Position numbers and translations under genes: made by a program. This document shows positions 1 through 8,869 of a stretch of DNA of 33,430 bases, in pieces; position 1 is the stretch's first letter; each line of letters opens with the position of its first letter. The notes beneath the pieces were generated by a model, which was not told the origin of the DNA, made no database searches, and saw only the letters and a program-made list of their open reading frames with translations. The DNA comes from an uncultured Prevotella sp. (GTDB taxonomy: Bacteria; Bacteroidota; Bacteroidia; Bacteroidales; Bacteroidaceae): the NCBI GenBank assembly GCA_937874345.1, contig CALNBT010000155.1, positions 1 through 33,430 of the forward strand, written 5' to 3'.

Positions 1-1662
1 CAAAATCGCGAAAAAAAGATCCAAGCCATAACTTACATCAACGTTACCTGCATGGTTAGTTATGCGGATAGCGACCGGATGGTTGTTACCTTACCGGATA
101 ATGGTAAGATAGCCGAGATACAGGCTGCCGACCAAGTTGGCGTTCAACTGTATTTTGATGAGAAAAGTTACCAATTGATGTTCGATGCCTTGGACAGTGT
201 GATGCAGGCTAAAAATAATCGGTTAGCATATCTTCGCGATTTATTTTACTCCACTTCGCAGCAGGCAGGACATTTTTCTTTCGACCGGATCTATTTGCCT
301 TGGCTCAATGAATCACAGGCTCTGGCGGTGAACAAGGTGCTGACAGCACAGGATGTGATGGTGGTTCATGGACCTCCCGGTACCGGCAAGACGACCACTT
401 TGGTGGAGGCAATCTTTGAAACGCTGAAAAGGGAAAGTCAGGTATTGGTCTGTGCGCAGAGCAATATGGCTGTAGACTGGATTAGTGAACGACTCGTTGA
501 CCGTGGCGTGAATGTGCTTCGTATCGGTAATCCCAGCCGTGTGAACGACAAGATGCTGTCGTTTACGTACGAAAGGCGGTTCGAGTCGCATCCCGATTAT
601 CCCCAGCTATGGTCCATACGCAAGTCAATCCGTGAGTTGAAGCAAAACCGAAAGAAAGCCGGAAACAGCTTTCATCAGAAGCTGGAACGATTGCAGGAAC
701 GTGCCACCGAAATAGAAATACGCATCAATGGTGAACTTTTTGGCGAAGCGAGGGTAATTGCTTCAACCTTAACCGGAGCTGCAAACCGTATACTCATGGG
801 TCAGAAATATGGCACATTGTTCATTGATGAAGCTGCACAGGCGCTGGAAGCAGCTTGCTGGATTGCCATCCAAAAGGCGCATCGTGTGATATTTGCCGGC
901 GATCATTGTCAATTGCCTCCGACAATTAAAAGCATTGCCGCTGTCAAAGGTGGTTTAGGCACGACACTGATGGAACGGATTGTCAACAACAAGCCCGAGG
1001 AAGTGGTATTGCTCCAGATGCAATATCGCATGAACGAACAGATCATGCGCTTTTCGAGCGACTGGTTTTATCAAGGGAAAGTAGAAAGTTCGCCGACCAT
1101 CAAGCACCGAGGCATCTTGGATTATGATAGGCCGATACAGTGGATTAATACGGATGGAAAGATAAAAAACGCCGATTCCATCGATACCTCTAACCCTCAA
1201 ACCCCTTCTTTTCAAGAACAGTTTGTGGGCGAGAATTTTGGTCGAATTAATCAGGATGAAGCCGAACTGACCTTACAAACACTGGAAGACTATTTCAATA
1301 AAATAGGAAAGCAACGTTTACTGGATGAAAACATAGACGTGGGAGTCATCTCTCCTTACCGGGCCCAGGTGCAATATTTGCGCAGATTAATCAAGAAGCG
1401 TCCATTCTTCAAACCTTTCCGTCAACAGATCAGTGTCAATACCGTTGATGGGTTTCAAGGGCAGGAACGCGATATCATCCTGATTTCGTTGGTCAGAGCC
1501 AACGCCGATGGACAGATCGGATTCCTTCGTGACTTGCGCCGAATGAATGTCGCCATTACCCGTGCGCGGATGAAACTGGTCATCTTGGGCCATGTGCCCA
1601 CGATGATTCATCATCCTTTTTACCGCAAGCTTTACAACTACACTCAGCAACTAAATCAATAA
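1..1662 (+). CDS. DNA2/NAM7 (UPF1-like) superfamily 1 helicase, 5'-truncated
   Basis: The reading frame is open from the first base, so the true start lies upstream. The first in-window ATG (52) is probably internal, and perhaps 80-100 residues are missing if the protein has the usual length of Bacteroidales homologues (my recollection). A Q-motif-like segment (LNESQALAV) is followed by Walker A GPPGTGKT at 370-393, the DEAA Walker B (IDEAAQALEAACW), GDHCQLPPT (motif III), QYRMNEQIM (motif IV), VDGFQGQERDIILISLVRAN (motif V) and MNVAITRARMKLVILG (motif VI). This is the complete SF1B motif set of the UPF1/SMUBP-2/DNA2 class. Such enzymes unwind DNA or RNA using ATP in the cytoplasm; the substrate cannot be told from sequence. 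The next gene begins 20 bp after the stop, suggesting co-transcription. Confidence 0.93.
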   Translation, partial: QNREKKIQAITYINVTCMVSYADSDRMVVTLPDNGKIAEIQAADQVGVQLYFDEKSYQLMFDALDSVMQAKNNRLAYLRDLFYSTSQQAGHFSFDRIYLPWLNESQALAVNKVLTAQDVMVVHGPPGTGKTTTLVEAIFETLKRESQVLVCAQSNMAVDWISERLVDRGVNVLRIGNPSRVNDKMLSFTYERRFESHPDYPQLWSIRKSIRELKQNRKKAGNSFHQKLERLQERATEIEIRINGELFGEARVIASTLTGAANRILMGQKYGTLFIDEAAQALEAACWIAIQKAHRVIFAGDHCQLPPTIKSIAAVKGGLGTTLMERIVNNKPEEVVLLQMQYRMNEQIMRFSSDWFYQGKVESSPTIKHRGILDYDRPIQWINTDGKIKNADSIDTSNPQTPSFQEQFVGENFGRINQDEAELTLQTLEDYFNKIGKQRLLDENIDVGVISPYRAQVQYLRRLIKKRPFFKPFRQQISVNTVDGFQGQERDIILISLVRANADGQIGFLRDLRRMNVAITRARMKLVILGHVPTMIHHPFYRKLYNYTQQLNQ

Positions 1663-1682
1663 CTTCATAAAATATCTTTATT

Positions 1683-2087
1683 ATGTTAGAACGAGATTAT
1701 ATCATGCGACTCATTCGTGAGTTTATGGCAGCCTTGGAGCGTATGCTTGAGAAAAAGGAAGTAACAACCCGACGCGAAGAACTAAAGAAGTTGTATGAAC
1801 AGTACATCGGTCCTTATGCGTTCTATTTTACCGCTTCCATCGATAAAGTGATAGAATCGCTGAGTCAGGAGAGCGAGGAACGTCGGTTCTATAAATTGGA
1901 AATGCTGGCCGAATTGTATCATGCTGAGGCTGATATGGTGTCAAAGCCCGAAGCTGATATTTTGCTTCGAAAAGCCTATGCGCTTTACGATTATCAGGAA
2001 ATTCACAGCAAGACCTATTCTTTGGACCGTATCAGGAAAATGAATGACATTGAAAAGAAACTGCAAAACTTTGAAATCGATCAATAA
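1683..2087 (+). CDS. Small helical protein, possibly DUF6483-like
   Basis: A 134-residue protein with no signal peptide or membrane segment. It is rich in charged residues and predicted by eye to be almost wholly alpha-helical. It opens MLERDYIMRLIREFMAALERML, which from memory resembles the DUF6483 family of Bacteroidota and Firmicutes; this is recognition without a search. The central part (KLYEQYIGPYAFYFTASIDK) and the C-terminal KAYALYDYQEIHSKTYS segment look like tetratricopeptide-type helical hairpins. It starts 20 bp after the helicase stop, and the GH43 gene starts 7 bp after its own stop, so it is probably the middle gene of a three-gene transcript. No function is known to me. Confidence 0.8.
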   Translation: MLERDYIMRLIREFMAALERMLEKKEVTTRREELKKLYEQYIGPYAFYFTASIDKVIESLSQESEERRFYKLEMLAELYHAEADMVSKPEADILLRKAYALYDYQEIHSKTYSLDRIRKMNDIEKKLQNFEIDQ

Positions 2088-2094
2088 TAACTTT

Positions 2095-3096
2095 ATGAAA
2101 ACCGATAAAATGAATCTTTTTAGACAGTGGATGGTTGTCGTGATGGTTGTGTTGGGCGTAACACCGACCACATTGGCACAGAAGAAGAAAACAAGTGGAA
2201 ACCCCATTTTCCCTGGATGGTATGCCGATCCTGAGGCAGTGGTGTATAATGGAGAGTACTGGGTGTTCCCAACTTACTCGGCTCCTTACGAGCAACAGAC
2301 CTTCTTAGATGCCTTTTCGTCGCCCGATTTGGTGAACTGGACCAAGCATCCCCGTGTGCTCGATAATAGTAATGTCAAATGGTTGTGGCGCGCCATGTGG
2401 GCTCCTGCCGTACTTCATGCCAACAACAAATACTATCTGTTCTTTGGTGGAAACGACGTTCACAAGGGTGAAGTAGGCGGCATTGGCGTGGCCATTGCTG
2501 ATAAACCCGAAGGACCGTACAAAGATGCACTGGGTAAACCGTTGATCAACGACATCGTGAATGGTGCTCAGCCCATTGATCAGTACGTCTTTAAGGATGA
2601 TGACGGCCAATATTATATGTATTATGGCGGTTGGGGCCATTGCAATGTGGTGAAGCTGTCACCCGATTTGTTGAGTGTTGTTCCTTTCCCCGATGGAACA
2701 ATCTATCGTGAAGTGACCCCAAAAAATTATGTAGAAGGTCCTTTCATGATGAAGAAAGGCGGCAAATATTATTTCATGTGGTCTGAAGGAGGATGGACAG
2801 GTCCCGATTATTGCGTAGCCTATGCCATCGCAGATTCTCCCTTTGGTCCTTTTAAGCGCGTTGGAAAAATCTTGGAGCAAGATGCTACAGTAGCGCGTGG
2901 AGCGGGTCATCACTCGGTCATCAAGGGAAATGGCAAGGATGAATATTACATTGTTTACCATCGCAGACCGTTAAACGAAACAGAAGGCAATCACCGTGAA
3001 ACCTGTATCGATAGGATGTATTTCGACAAGAATGGCTACATCAAACCGGTAAAAATGACCTTTGAAGGTGTGAAAAAAGTGAAGAAAATGAAGTAA
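2095..3096 (+). CDS. Secreted glycoside hydrolase family 43 protein
   Basis: I use the ATG at 2095 (333 residues). An upstream in-frame ATG at 2044 lies inside the preceding gene and would put 17 extra residues before the signal peptide. The N-terminus has lysines, a hydrophobic stretch (WMVVVMVVLGV) and a TTLAQ cleavage-like site near residue 29, so export to the periplasm or cell surface is likely. The GH43 five-bladed propeller signatures are present: catalytic base Asp45 in WYADPE, pKa-modulating Asp162 in QPIDQYVF, and general acid Glu214 in NYVEGPF. The family mostly acts on arabinose- and xylose-containing polysaccharides; the exact substrate is not readable. There is no extra C-terminal CBM. 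It follows the small helical gene by 7 bp. Confidence 0.9.
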   Translation: MKTDKMNLFRQWMVVVMVVLGVTPTTLAQKKKTSGNPIFPGWYADPEAVVYNGEYWVFPTYSAPYEQQTFLDAFSSPDLVNWTKHPRVLDNSNVKWLWRAMWAPAVLHANNKYYLFFGGNDVHKGEVGGIGVAIADKPEGPYKDALGKPLINDIVNGAQPIDQYVFKDDDGQYYMYYGGWGHCNVVKLSPDLLSVVPFPDGTIYREVTPKNYVEGPFMMKKGGKYYFMWSEGGWTGPDYCVAYAIADSPFGPFKRVGKILEQDATVARGAGHHSVIKGNGKDEYYIVYHRRPLNETEGNHRETCIDRMYFDKNGYIKPVKMTFEGVKKVKKMK

Positions 3097-3128
3097 ATAG
3101 AATTGACACCTGATTGGAGTCGATTGTT

Positions 3129-3210
3129 TTGGCCTGCAATGTTATGCAAATTGACGGTCAATCTCGAGAGGATTGAATCGCAGAATGGATAACTTTGTAG
3201 GCCAATTTTG
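3129..3210 (+). terminator. Possible terminator between convergent genes
   Basis: TTGGCCTGCAA (3129-3139) pairs with TTGTAGGCCAA (3195-3205) over 11 bp with one G-U pair, and TTTTG follows. The 55-base loop contains the short palindromes TTGACGGTCAA and CAATC/GATTG, so the whole segment may fold as a branched structure. It lies just after the GH43 gene and before the end of the opposing hydrolase gene. The long loop makes this only a moderate call. Confidence 0.35.
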
Positions 3211-3219
3211 TGTGATCGG

Positions 3220-4221
3220 CTAATGGCGTGCAGATGGGCTCATTGAGCGTTGAACGGAATGGGAGGATGAAATGTATCGGGAAACAAATTTCTTGACAAT
3301 ATTCGTGTATTCCTGACGATGGTCATGATAACTCAAAGCATGTGCTGAACCTTTTGCGATCCAAAGTTGTTTGGCACCGGGCTTGGCCTTGTACAAGGGG
3401 AATACCATTTTAGATGCGACATAATTGTCGTTGTCGCCATGGATAAACAACATCGGCTTGTGACATTTGGCAACCTGCTTCAAGGGAGAAGCTTCCCCAA
3501 ACGACCATCCATAGATCAGTTTGTTGAGGCCGCTGGCACAATAGAGTAACGGGAAAGGTGGCAAGCCAAACTGTGCTTTCAGTTGATTGTTGAATTCATC
3601 CCACACGCTGGTATAGCCACAGTCTTCTACAAAGCATTTCACATAGTCGGGCGTGTCCTCTCCCGAGACGCACATCGTCAGGGCTGCACCCATAGAGATT
3701 CCGTGCACCACTTGTCGGGAATGACCGATGGAATCGCTGAAAAGCGAGTCTGCGATGGCCATCCATCTCAATACGTCAACACGCTCTTTCCATCCCATCT
3801 GTATCATTTTTCCTTCGCTTTCGCCATGTGCATGGTGGTCGGGGATCATGAGATTGTATCCCATTTGTGCGTAGATATGAGCTATTTGCATCATGTCTGT
3901 TCCGTTATCGTGGTATCCATGAAGCAGAACAGCCGTCTTTGTCGTCGGTAAGTTGGCATAGACAAACATGGCATGCTGACGCTCGTTGTTCTGCATCTTC
4001 ACGATGGTGTCATGGATCAGTTTGTATTTTTGCAAGCTGTCCACCCACGGCTTGATTTCCGGATTACCGCTAACGACGTGCGTAAAGCGCGTCTCACGAG
4101 AGAACTTGTCTGGAAGATGCCTTCTCAACGAGTATTCTATCATGTAAAAACTGCCACCAACGAGCGCAATCAGCAGCACGATGGTGGCAGTCATCAATTG
4201 AAATTTGGTTCTACGTTTCAT
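3220..4221 (-). CDS. Membrane-anchored alpha/beta hydrolase
   Basis: The start is set at 4221 (MKRRTKF, 333 residues), because the longer frame from 4263 only adds 14 residues before a normal signal anchor and runs into the upstream hairpin. Residues 10-28 form one hydrophobic segment without an obvious cleavage site, so the enzyme is probably tethered and faces the periplasm. The alpha/beta hydrolase fold is shown by the oxyanion-hole motif LLHGYHDNG (about 99-107), the nucleophile elbow GISMGA (Ser176), the acid in FIHGDNDNYV (Asp263 or Asp265) and His294 in GSAHALSY. It resembles BEM46/YqkD-type serine hydrolases. The ester or peptide substrate is unknown. The GH2 gene lies directly upstream on the same strand, so a role in removing acyl groups from glycans is possible but only inferred. 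Confidence 0.87.
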   Translation of the reverse strand: MKRRTKFQLMTATIVLLIALVGGSFYMIEYSLRRHLPDKFSRETRFTHVVSGNPEIKPWVDSLQKYKLIHDTIVKMQNNERQHAMFVYANLPTTKTAVLLHGYHDNGTDMMQIAHIYAQMGYNLMIPDHHAHGESEGKMIQMGWKERVDVLRWMAIADSLFSDSIGHSRQVVHGISMGAALTMCVSGEDTPDYVKCFVEDCGYTSVWDEFNNQLKAQFGLPPFPLLYCASGLNKLIYGWSFGEASPLKQVAKCHKPMLFIHGDNDNYVASKMVFPLYKAKPGAKQLWIAKGSAHALSYHDHRQEYTNIVKKFVSRYISSSHSVQRSMSPSARH

Positions 4222-4235
4222 AGTCTTATGTGTAG

Positions 4236-4292
4236 TTTTTATGGAAAGAGTTAAAGTAACCAAGTTTCCTTGTTACCCTAACTCCATAAAAA
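4236..4292. promoter_or_regulatory. Long imperfect hairpin between GH2 and hydrolase genes
   Basis: The 71-bp gap is almost filled by an inverted repeat. TTTTTATGG, GAGTTA, GTAAC and AAG on the left match CTT, GTTAC, TAACTC and CCATAAAAA on the right, around a TTTC loop (4265-4268), with small bulges. In the minus-strand transcript the U-run is on the 5' side and the A-run on the 3' side, so it is not a classic intrinsic terminator. It would sit in the 5' leader of the hydrolase mRNA or between two cistrons. Confidence 0.5.
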
Positions 4293-6113
4293 TTACTTAT
4301 TCAGGCTATTGCAAATTTCGGTATTTGCCTTCTTTAGCCTTGCCTCGTCCAGTTTAACAACCTTGCGGTCGTAGGTCATCAGTCCATTTACCTCGCCTTC
4401 AACGTCGGTAGTCTGGGTGTAAACGGCAGCAGAGAAACCTTGTTTGATCATTGGTTTCAACTCTTCTATCAGCTGAACGTATCTGTCGGTAACTTCCTTT
4501 GTGTTCTTAAACTGAACATATCCCCAGTTTCTGTCGGTCTGCCACAGGTGTCCCTTCAATGGCAATCCAAGACCACCAAATTCGCCAAGAACCGTAACAC
4601 GGTCGTAATCATACATAAACATGCGTGGACCAGGGTAGTTGTGTAGGTCGAGAATATCACCAGTCTTGAAATGGTTTCCACCACTGGCAGTATTGACAAG
4701 ACGGGTAGGATCGAGTGTTTTTGTAAAAGCTACAATCTCTTCGGTCTTGAATTGTCCCCAAGCCTCATTGAACGGCGTCCATGCAACGATGCAAGGGTAG
4801 GAGTAATGCTGGTTGATGATCTCAGTCCATTCGTGCTTGTAATTGGCTTCCGACTCAGCAGAGCGGTTTGCAATACGTCCCTTTTCTACATAATATTGAT
4901 GATTTTGCCAGTCTGGTCCGTGGCTATTGTCACCACTTGGCATGTCTTGCCATACAAGGATACCCAGTTGGTCGCAATGAGTATACCATCGAGCAGGCTC
5001 AACCTTGACGTGTTTTCGTATCAGGTTAAAGCCAAAATCCTTGGTTTTCTTAATATCGTATGCCATCGCTTCATCTGTAGGAGCGGTGTAGAGTCCGTCA
5101 GGCCAATATCCCTGATCCAGTGGTCCAAACTGGAAGAGGTCCTGATTGTTCAACTGCATGCGCCAAATGCCATCTTGGTCACGGTGAGAAGAAATTTTTC
5201 TCATGGCAGCATAGCTCTTCACCTGGTCAACCTGCTGGCCCCCAGAGAGCAAAGATACCTCCATCTGATAGAGGAAAGGAGAGTCGGGGGACCATAATTT
5301 CTGATTCTTGAGAAATAGTGATACCTCTTGTCCGGCAGCGGCTTTTCCTTCTGCTACAACGGTATTTCCATCCTTCAGTACAACCTGGATGATGTCGCCA
5401 GCCTTCGTACCGTCTGTTTTAGCACTGACGGTTAACTTGCTTTCATCGATGTTGGGTGTATTTGCCAACTGGCATATATGCTTTTCGTTAACGGGTTCCA
5501 TCCATACGGTTTGCCAGATTCCTGTTACAGGTGTGTACCATATTCCTTCAGGATTGGCAGTCTGTTTGCCAACGGGCTGATATCCATCTGTGGTAGGATC
5601 CCAGACCTTTACGACCAGCTTTTGCTCCCCACTCTTCAAATAGGGGGTTATGTTAAAACAAAATCCTGCATATCCACCTTTGTGTGAGCCTATTTTGATG
5701 TCATTCAGATAGACCTCAGCTTTCCAGTCTACAGCACCGAAATGTAGTAAAACATTCTTTCCTGCCCATGAAGCTGGAACAGTAAAATTTCTTTCATACC
5801 ATAATTCCTTGTCCTTACCAACGGTTTTTTGTACGCCGGACAGACTTGATTCAACAGCGAATGGCACCAATATCTTGCCATCGTTGATGTTTACATCAGC
5901 TGCTCCACGTTCACGGATGGCGTAATTCCACAATCCATTCAGGTTCTGCCATTCACTTCTCTCCATGATCGGTCGTGGATATTCTGGTAAAACGTTGTTG
6001 GGATCAACCTTGTCGGTCCAATCTGTCTTGATTTTATCTCCTGCAGGTTTCCATTGCCCCATCATACTACTTGATAGCATCAAAGCAAGTAGCAAAAAGC
6101 TTAGTTTCTTCAT
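4293..6113 (-). CDS. Secreted glycoside hydrolase family 2 enzyme
   Basis: A 606-residue protein with a signal peptide (MKKLSFLLLALMLSSSMMG). Domains in order are a GH2 sugar-binding jelly roll (about 50-205, including WYERNFTVP and LHFGAVDWKAEVYLN), an immunoglobulin-like sandwich (about 215-310) and a TIM barrel (about 315-600). The acid/base is Glu450 in WTPFNEAWG, and the nucleophile is Glu511 in VLGEFGG. The barrel also carries GFNLIRKHVKVEP and LVWQDMPSG, typical of compact GH2 members. Known GH2 activities include beta-galactosidase, beta-glucuronidase and beta-mannosidase; this short form without a C-terminal domain cannot be assigned more narrowly. It acts in the periplasm. It has its own -7 box just upstream and probably shares transcription with the hydrolase gene downstream. 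Confidence 0.92.
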   Translation of the reverse strand: MKKLSFLLLALMLSSSMMGQWKPAGDKIKTDWTDKVDPNNVLPEYPRPIMERSEWQNLNGLWNYAIRERGAADVNINDGKILVPFAVESSLSGVQKTVGKDKELWYERNFTVPASWAGKNVLLHFGAVDWKAEVYLNDIKIGSHKGGYAGFCFNITPYLKSGEQKLVVKVWDPTTDGYQPVGKQTANPEGIWYTPVTGIWQTVWMEPVNEKHICQLANTPNIDESKLTVSAKTDGTKAGDIIQVVLKDGNTVVAEGKAAAGQEVSLFLKNQKLWSPDSPFLYQMEVSLLSGGQQVDQVKSYAAMRKISSHRDQDGIWRMQLNNQDLFQFGPLDQGYWPDGLYTAPTDEAMAYDIKKTKDFGFNLIRKHVKVEPARWYTHCDQLGILVWQDMPSGDNSHGPDWQNHQYYVEKGRIANRSAESEANYKHEWTEIINQHYSYPCIVAWTPFNEAWGQFKTEEIVAFTKTLDPTRLVNTASGGNHFKTGDILDLHNYPGPRMFMYDYDRVTVLGEFGGLGLPLKGHLWQTDRNWGYVQFKNTKEVTDRYVQLIEELKPMIKQGFSAAVYTQTTDVEGEVNGLMTYDRKVVKLDEARLKKANTEICNSLNK

Positions 6114-6151
6114 TCTAAAATATGGTTGTTAGGTTAAATTTTTCTTTGGCT

Positions 6152-6159
6152 CAAAGATA
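6152..6159 (-). promoter_or_regulatory. -7 box for the GH2 gene
   Basis: CAAAGATA on the plus strand reads TATCTTTG on the minus strand and fits the Bacteroidales -7 consensus TAnnTTTG. It would give a leader of about 35 bases for the GH2 mRNA. No good TTTG -33 box is seen at 19-20 bp. Confidence 0.45.
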
Positions 6160-6365
6160 CATAATATTTCTGAAATTGATCTGAATTCCAATGGTTTCGA
6201 TGGCTACTTTTTACAAATATTAGCAATATCGATATGATTCATTTGTTTTTTCTGTATATCCCTTTAAAGAAGGCTTTATTCTTTTACCAAGATGCGATGA
6301 ATCGTTACATACCCATACTGATTAGAAAAAATGTGATAGGCGAAGACTTTGTGAATTAAATATTG

Positions 6366-6373
6366 TAACTTTG
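6366..6373 (+). promoter_or_regulatory. -7 box for argS
   Basis: TAACTTTG fits TAnnTTTG and lies 34 bp before the chosen argS ATG. The nearest TTTG (6348-6351) is only 14 bp away, too close for the usual -33 spacing, so only the -7 element is supported. Confidence 0.5.
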
Positions 6374-6407
6374 CAACTCTAAATCAGTGATTTTATTTTT
6401 TATCTAT

Positions 6408-8225
6408 ATGAAAATAGAGGACCAAATATCCAGCTCTGTCATTGCTTCTGTGAAAGAATTGTATGGACAGGATGTACCAACATCAATGGTACAGTTGCAG
6501 AAGACAAAAAGCAATTTTGAGGGAAATCTCACATTGGTAGTATTTCCTTTCTTGAAAATATCCAGAAAAAAGCCGGAAGTAACCGCACAGGAAATTGGTG
6601 AACGGTTGGTAAAAGACTGCCCTGCGGTAGCCAGCTTCAATGTCGTAAAGGGTTTCTTGAACTTAAATGTTGCGATAGAAGCTTGGATTGGTTTGTTGAA
6701 TGATATCCATGCTGATGAATCTTTTGGTGAAAAACCTGTAACGGAAAATTCTTCTTTGGTGATGATCGAGTATTCATCTCCAAACACCAATAAACCACTT
6801 CATCTGGGCCATGTTCGCAATAACCTGCTGGGATGGTCGCTGGCGCAAATCATGACGGCAAACGGAAACAAGGTTGTCAAGACCAATATCGTGAACGACC
6901 GTGGCATCCATATCTGCAAGTCAATGCTGGCATGGCAGAAATGGGGAAACGGAGAAACACCTGAAAGCAGCGGAAAGAAGGGCGATCACCTGATAGGTGA
7001 CTATTATGTCGCTTTTGATAAGCACTTCAGAGCTGAGGTTGCCGAACTAAAAACCAAATTCATGGCAGAGGGACTTGATGAAGAAGCAGCTGAAAACAAG
7101 GCGAAGGAAGAATCTCCATTGATGAAAGAAGCCCATGAGATGCTTGTTAAATGGGAACAAGGTGACCAGGAGGTTCGTGCCTTGTGGGAAAAGATGAACA
7201 ATTGGGTTTACGCCGGCTTTGATGAAACATACAAGGCACTGGGTGTAAGCTTTGATAAGATATACTACGAATCGAATACTTATCTCGAAGGTAAGGCCAA
7301 AGTAGAGGAAGGACTCGAAAAAGGTTTGTTCTTCCGTAAGGATGATAACAGCGTTTGGGCCGACCTGACAGATGAAGGATTGGATCAAAAACTATTGCTT
7401 CGTTCGGATGGGACAAGTGTTTACATGACACAAGATATCGGAACGGCCGACATGCGTTTCAAGGATTATCCTATCGACAAGATGATCTACGTGGTGGGTA
7501 ATGAACAGAATTATCACTTCCAGGTATTGTCTATCCTGCTCGATCGTTTAGGATTCAAGTGGGGCAAGGAACTGGTACACTTCTCTTATGGTATGGTTGA
7601 ACTGCCAAACGGTAAGATGAAGAGTCGTGAGGGAACGGTCGTAGACGCCGATGAACTGGTAGCCGAGATGATCAGTGATGCGCGCAAAACCAGTGATGAA
7701 CTGGGTAAGTTTGACGATATGACCGAAGAAGAGAAGCAAGAGATTGCTCGTATCGTAGGTTTGGGTGCGCTGAAATACTTTATCTTGAAGGTTGATGCGC
7801 GCAAAAACATGTTGTTCAATCCTGAAGAATCCATTGATTTCAACGGTAACACAGGTCCGTTTATCCAATATACCTATGCTCGCATCCGCTCTATCATGCG
7901 GAAGGCAAAGGCAGAAGGAATCGAATTGCCTGTCGCTTTACCATTGACAGCGCAGTTGAATGAAAAGGAAATACAGTTGATTCAGAAGATGAACGACTTT
8001 GGAGTTGCTGTTGCACAGGCCGGGACCGATTACAGTCCGAGCGGCATAGCCAACTATTGTTACGAGTTGACCAAAGACTTCAACCAGTTCTATCATGACT
8101 ACAGCATTCTGAATGCTGACACAAAGGACGAGAAAATCGTGCGCTTGGTGATTGCAGGCAATGTGGCCAAGATTATCAAGAACGGCATGGAACTACTCGG
8201 AATAGAAGTTCCTGAGCGGATGTAA
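6408..8225 (+). CDS. argS: Arginyl-tRNA synthetase
   Basis: This class I aminoacyl-tRNA synthetase charges tRNA-Arg with arginine in the cytoplasm. I prefer the ATG at 6408 (MKIEDQ, 605 residues) over the in-frame ATG at 6387, because the extra seven residues are hydrophobic and start close to the -7 box. Residues 1-110 are the Arg-S additional domain that contacts the tRNA D-loop. The HIGH signature appears as HLGH (132-135) in SSPNTNKPLHLGHVRNNLLG. The KMSKS position reads KMKSREG (403-409), a common variant in ArgRS. The C-terminal DALR anticodon-binding domain begins near residue 485 (NTGPFIQYTYARIRSI). Length is normal for the family. It appears single and complete. Confidence 0.98.
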   Translation: MKIEDQISSSVIASVKELYGQDVPTSMVQLQKTKSNFEGNLTLVVFPFLKISRKKPEVTAQEIGERLVKDCPAVASFNVVKGFLNLNVAIEAWIGLLNDIHADESFGEKPVTENSSLVMIEYSSPNTNKPLHLGHVRNNLLGWSLAQIMTANGNKVVKTNIVNDRGIHICKSMLAWQKWGNGETPESSGKKGDHLIGDYYVAFDKHFRAEVAELKTKFMAEGLDEEAAENKAKEESPLMKEAHEMLVKWEQGDQEVRALWEKMNNWVYAGFDETYKALGVSFDKIYYESNTYLEGKAKVEEGLEKGLFFRKDDNSVWADLTDEGLDQKLLLRSDGTSVYMTQDIGTADMRFKDYPIDKMIYVVGNEQNYHFQVLSILLDRLGFKWGKELVHFSYGMVELPNGKMKSREGTVVDADELVAEMISDARKTSDELGKFDDMTEEEKQEIARIVGLGALKYFILKVDARKNMLFNPEESIDFNGNTGPFIQYTYARIRSIMRKAKAEGIELPVALPLTAQLNEKEIQLIQKMNDFGVAVAQAGTDYSPSGIANYCYELTKDFNQFYHDYSILNADTKDEKIVRLVIAGNVAKIIKNGMELLGIEVPERM

Positions 8226-8325
8226 TATCTCTCCGCTACCCCCTTTGATACGAGGAGATATTCTCATTTATACCCCATGAGATCCCTGTATGGCCCTTTG
8301 GGCACATAACAGACAAAGAATAACG

Positions 8326-8799
8326 ATGTATAATAACCTGACAAACCCTCCAGCAAATCGGCATGACACGCTTTTGTCGCTTCCTTTAGAGGTGAAAGCC
8401 AATGCATGGGCTGTTGATGCTTCATGTTGCGGTAACCCGGGACCGATGGAATATCAAGGAATAGATCTCGCTACGGGTGCACGTATCTTCCACTTTGGAC
8501 CTTGTCATGGCACGAATAATATAGGCGAATTTTTAGCCATCGTACATGCACTGGCCTTGTTATATAAACAAGGAGATACGCAAAAGACGATCTATTCGGA
8601 TAGTTATAATGCCATTTTGTGGGTAAAAAAGAAGCATTGTAAGACCAAATTAGCGCGAACACCACAGACGGAAGAACTCTTTCAAGTGATCGAACGGGCC
8701 GAACAATGGCTTCGAACGCATGCCTATAGCAACCCAGTTGTGAAATGGGAAACGAAGAAATGGGGCGAAGTTCCAGCGGATTTCGGCAGGAAAAAATAA
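8326..8799 (+). CDS. RNase H (type 1 fold) family protein
   Basis: A 157-residue protein starting at 8326; the ATG at 8290 would add 12 unlikely residues. It has the RNase HI fold with all four acidic active-site residues: Asp31 (AVDASCCGNPG), Glu68 (NNIGEFLAIVHAL), Asp92 (IYSDSYNAI) and Asp152 (PADFGRKK). These bind two metal ions and cut the RNA strand of RNA-DNA hybrids. The GNPGPMEYQG loop and the YSDSYNAILWVKKK segment match the Bacteroidales version that in other proteins follows an N-terminal viroplasmin (caulimovirus) domain; here that domain is absent and only about 25 residues precede the first strand. The gene stands 100 bp after argS with no clear promoter of its own. Confidence 0.9.
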   Translation: MYNNLTNPPANRHDTLLSLPLEVKANAWAVDASCCGNPGPMEYQGIDLATGARIFHFGPCHGTNNIGEFLAIVHALALLYKQGDTQKTIYSDSYNAILWVKKKHCKTKLARTPQTEELFQVIERAEQWLRTHAYSNPVVKWETKKWGEVPADFGRKK

Positions 8800-8869
8800 T
8801 TTTTTTCAGTGCTCTTCTGGCGAGCTGTACCTTAATACACGATATTCTATACAATCAATATATTAACTC

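Noticed and set aside
2044..2094. Longer start for the GH43 gene
   Set aside because: It overlaps the upstream coding region and would place 17 polar residues before a normal signal peptide.
6348..6351. TTTG as the -33 box for argS
   Set aside because: It is only 14 bp from the -7 box; the usual spacing here is 19 bp.
8224..8260. Hairpin after argS (AATATCTC / GAGATATT)
   Set aside because: The stem is 8 bp and AT-rich with no T-run after it, so I did not call a terminator.
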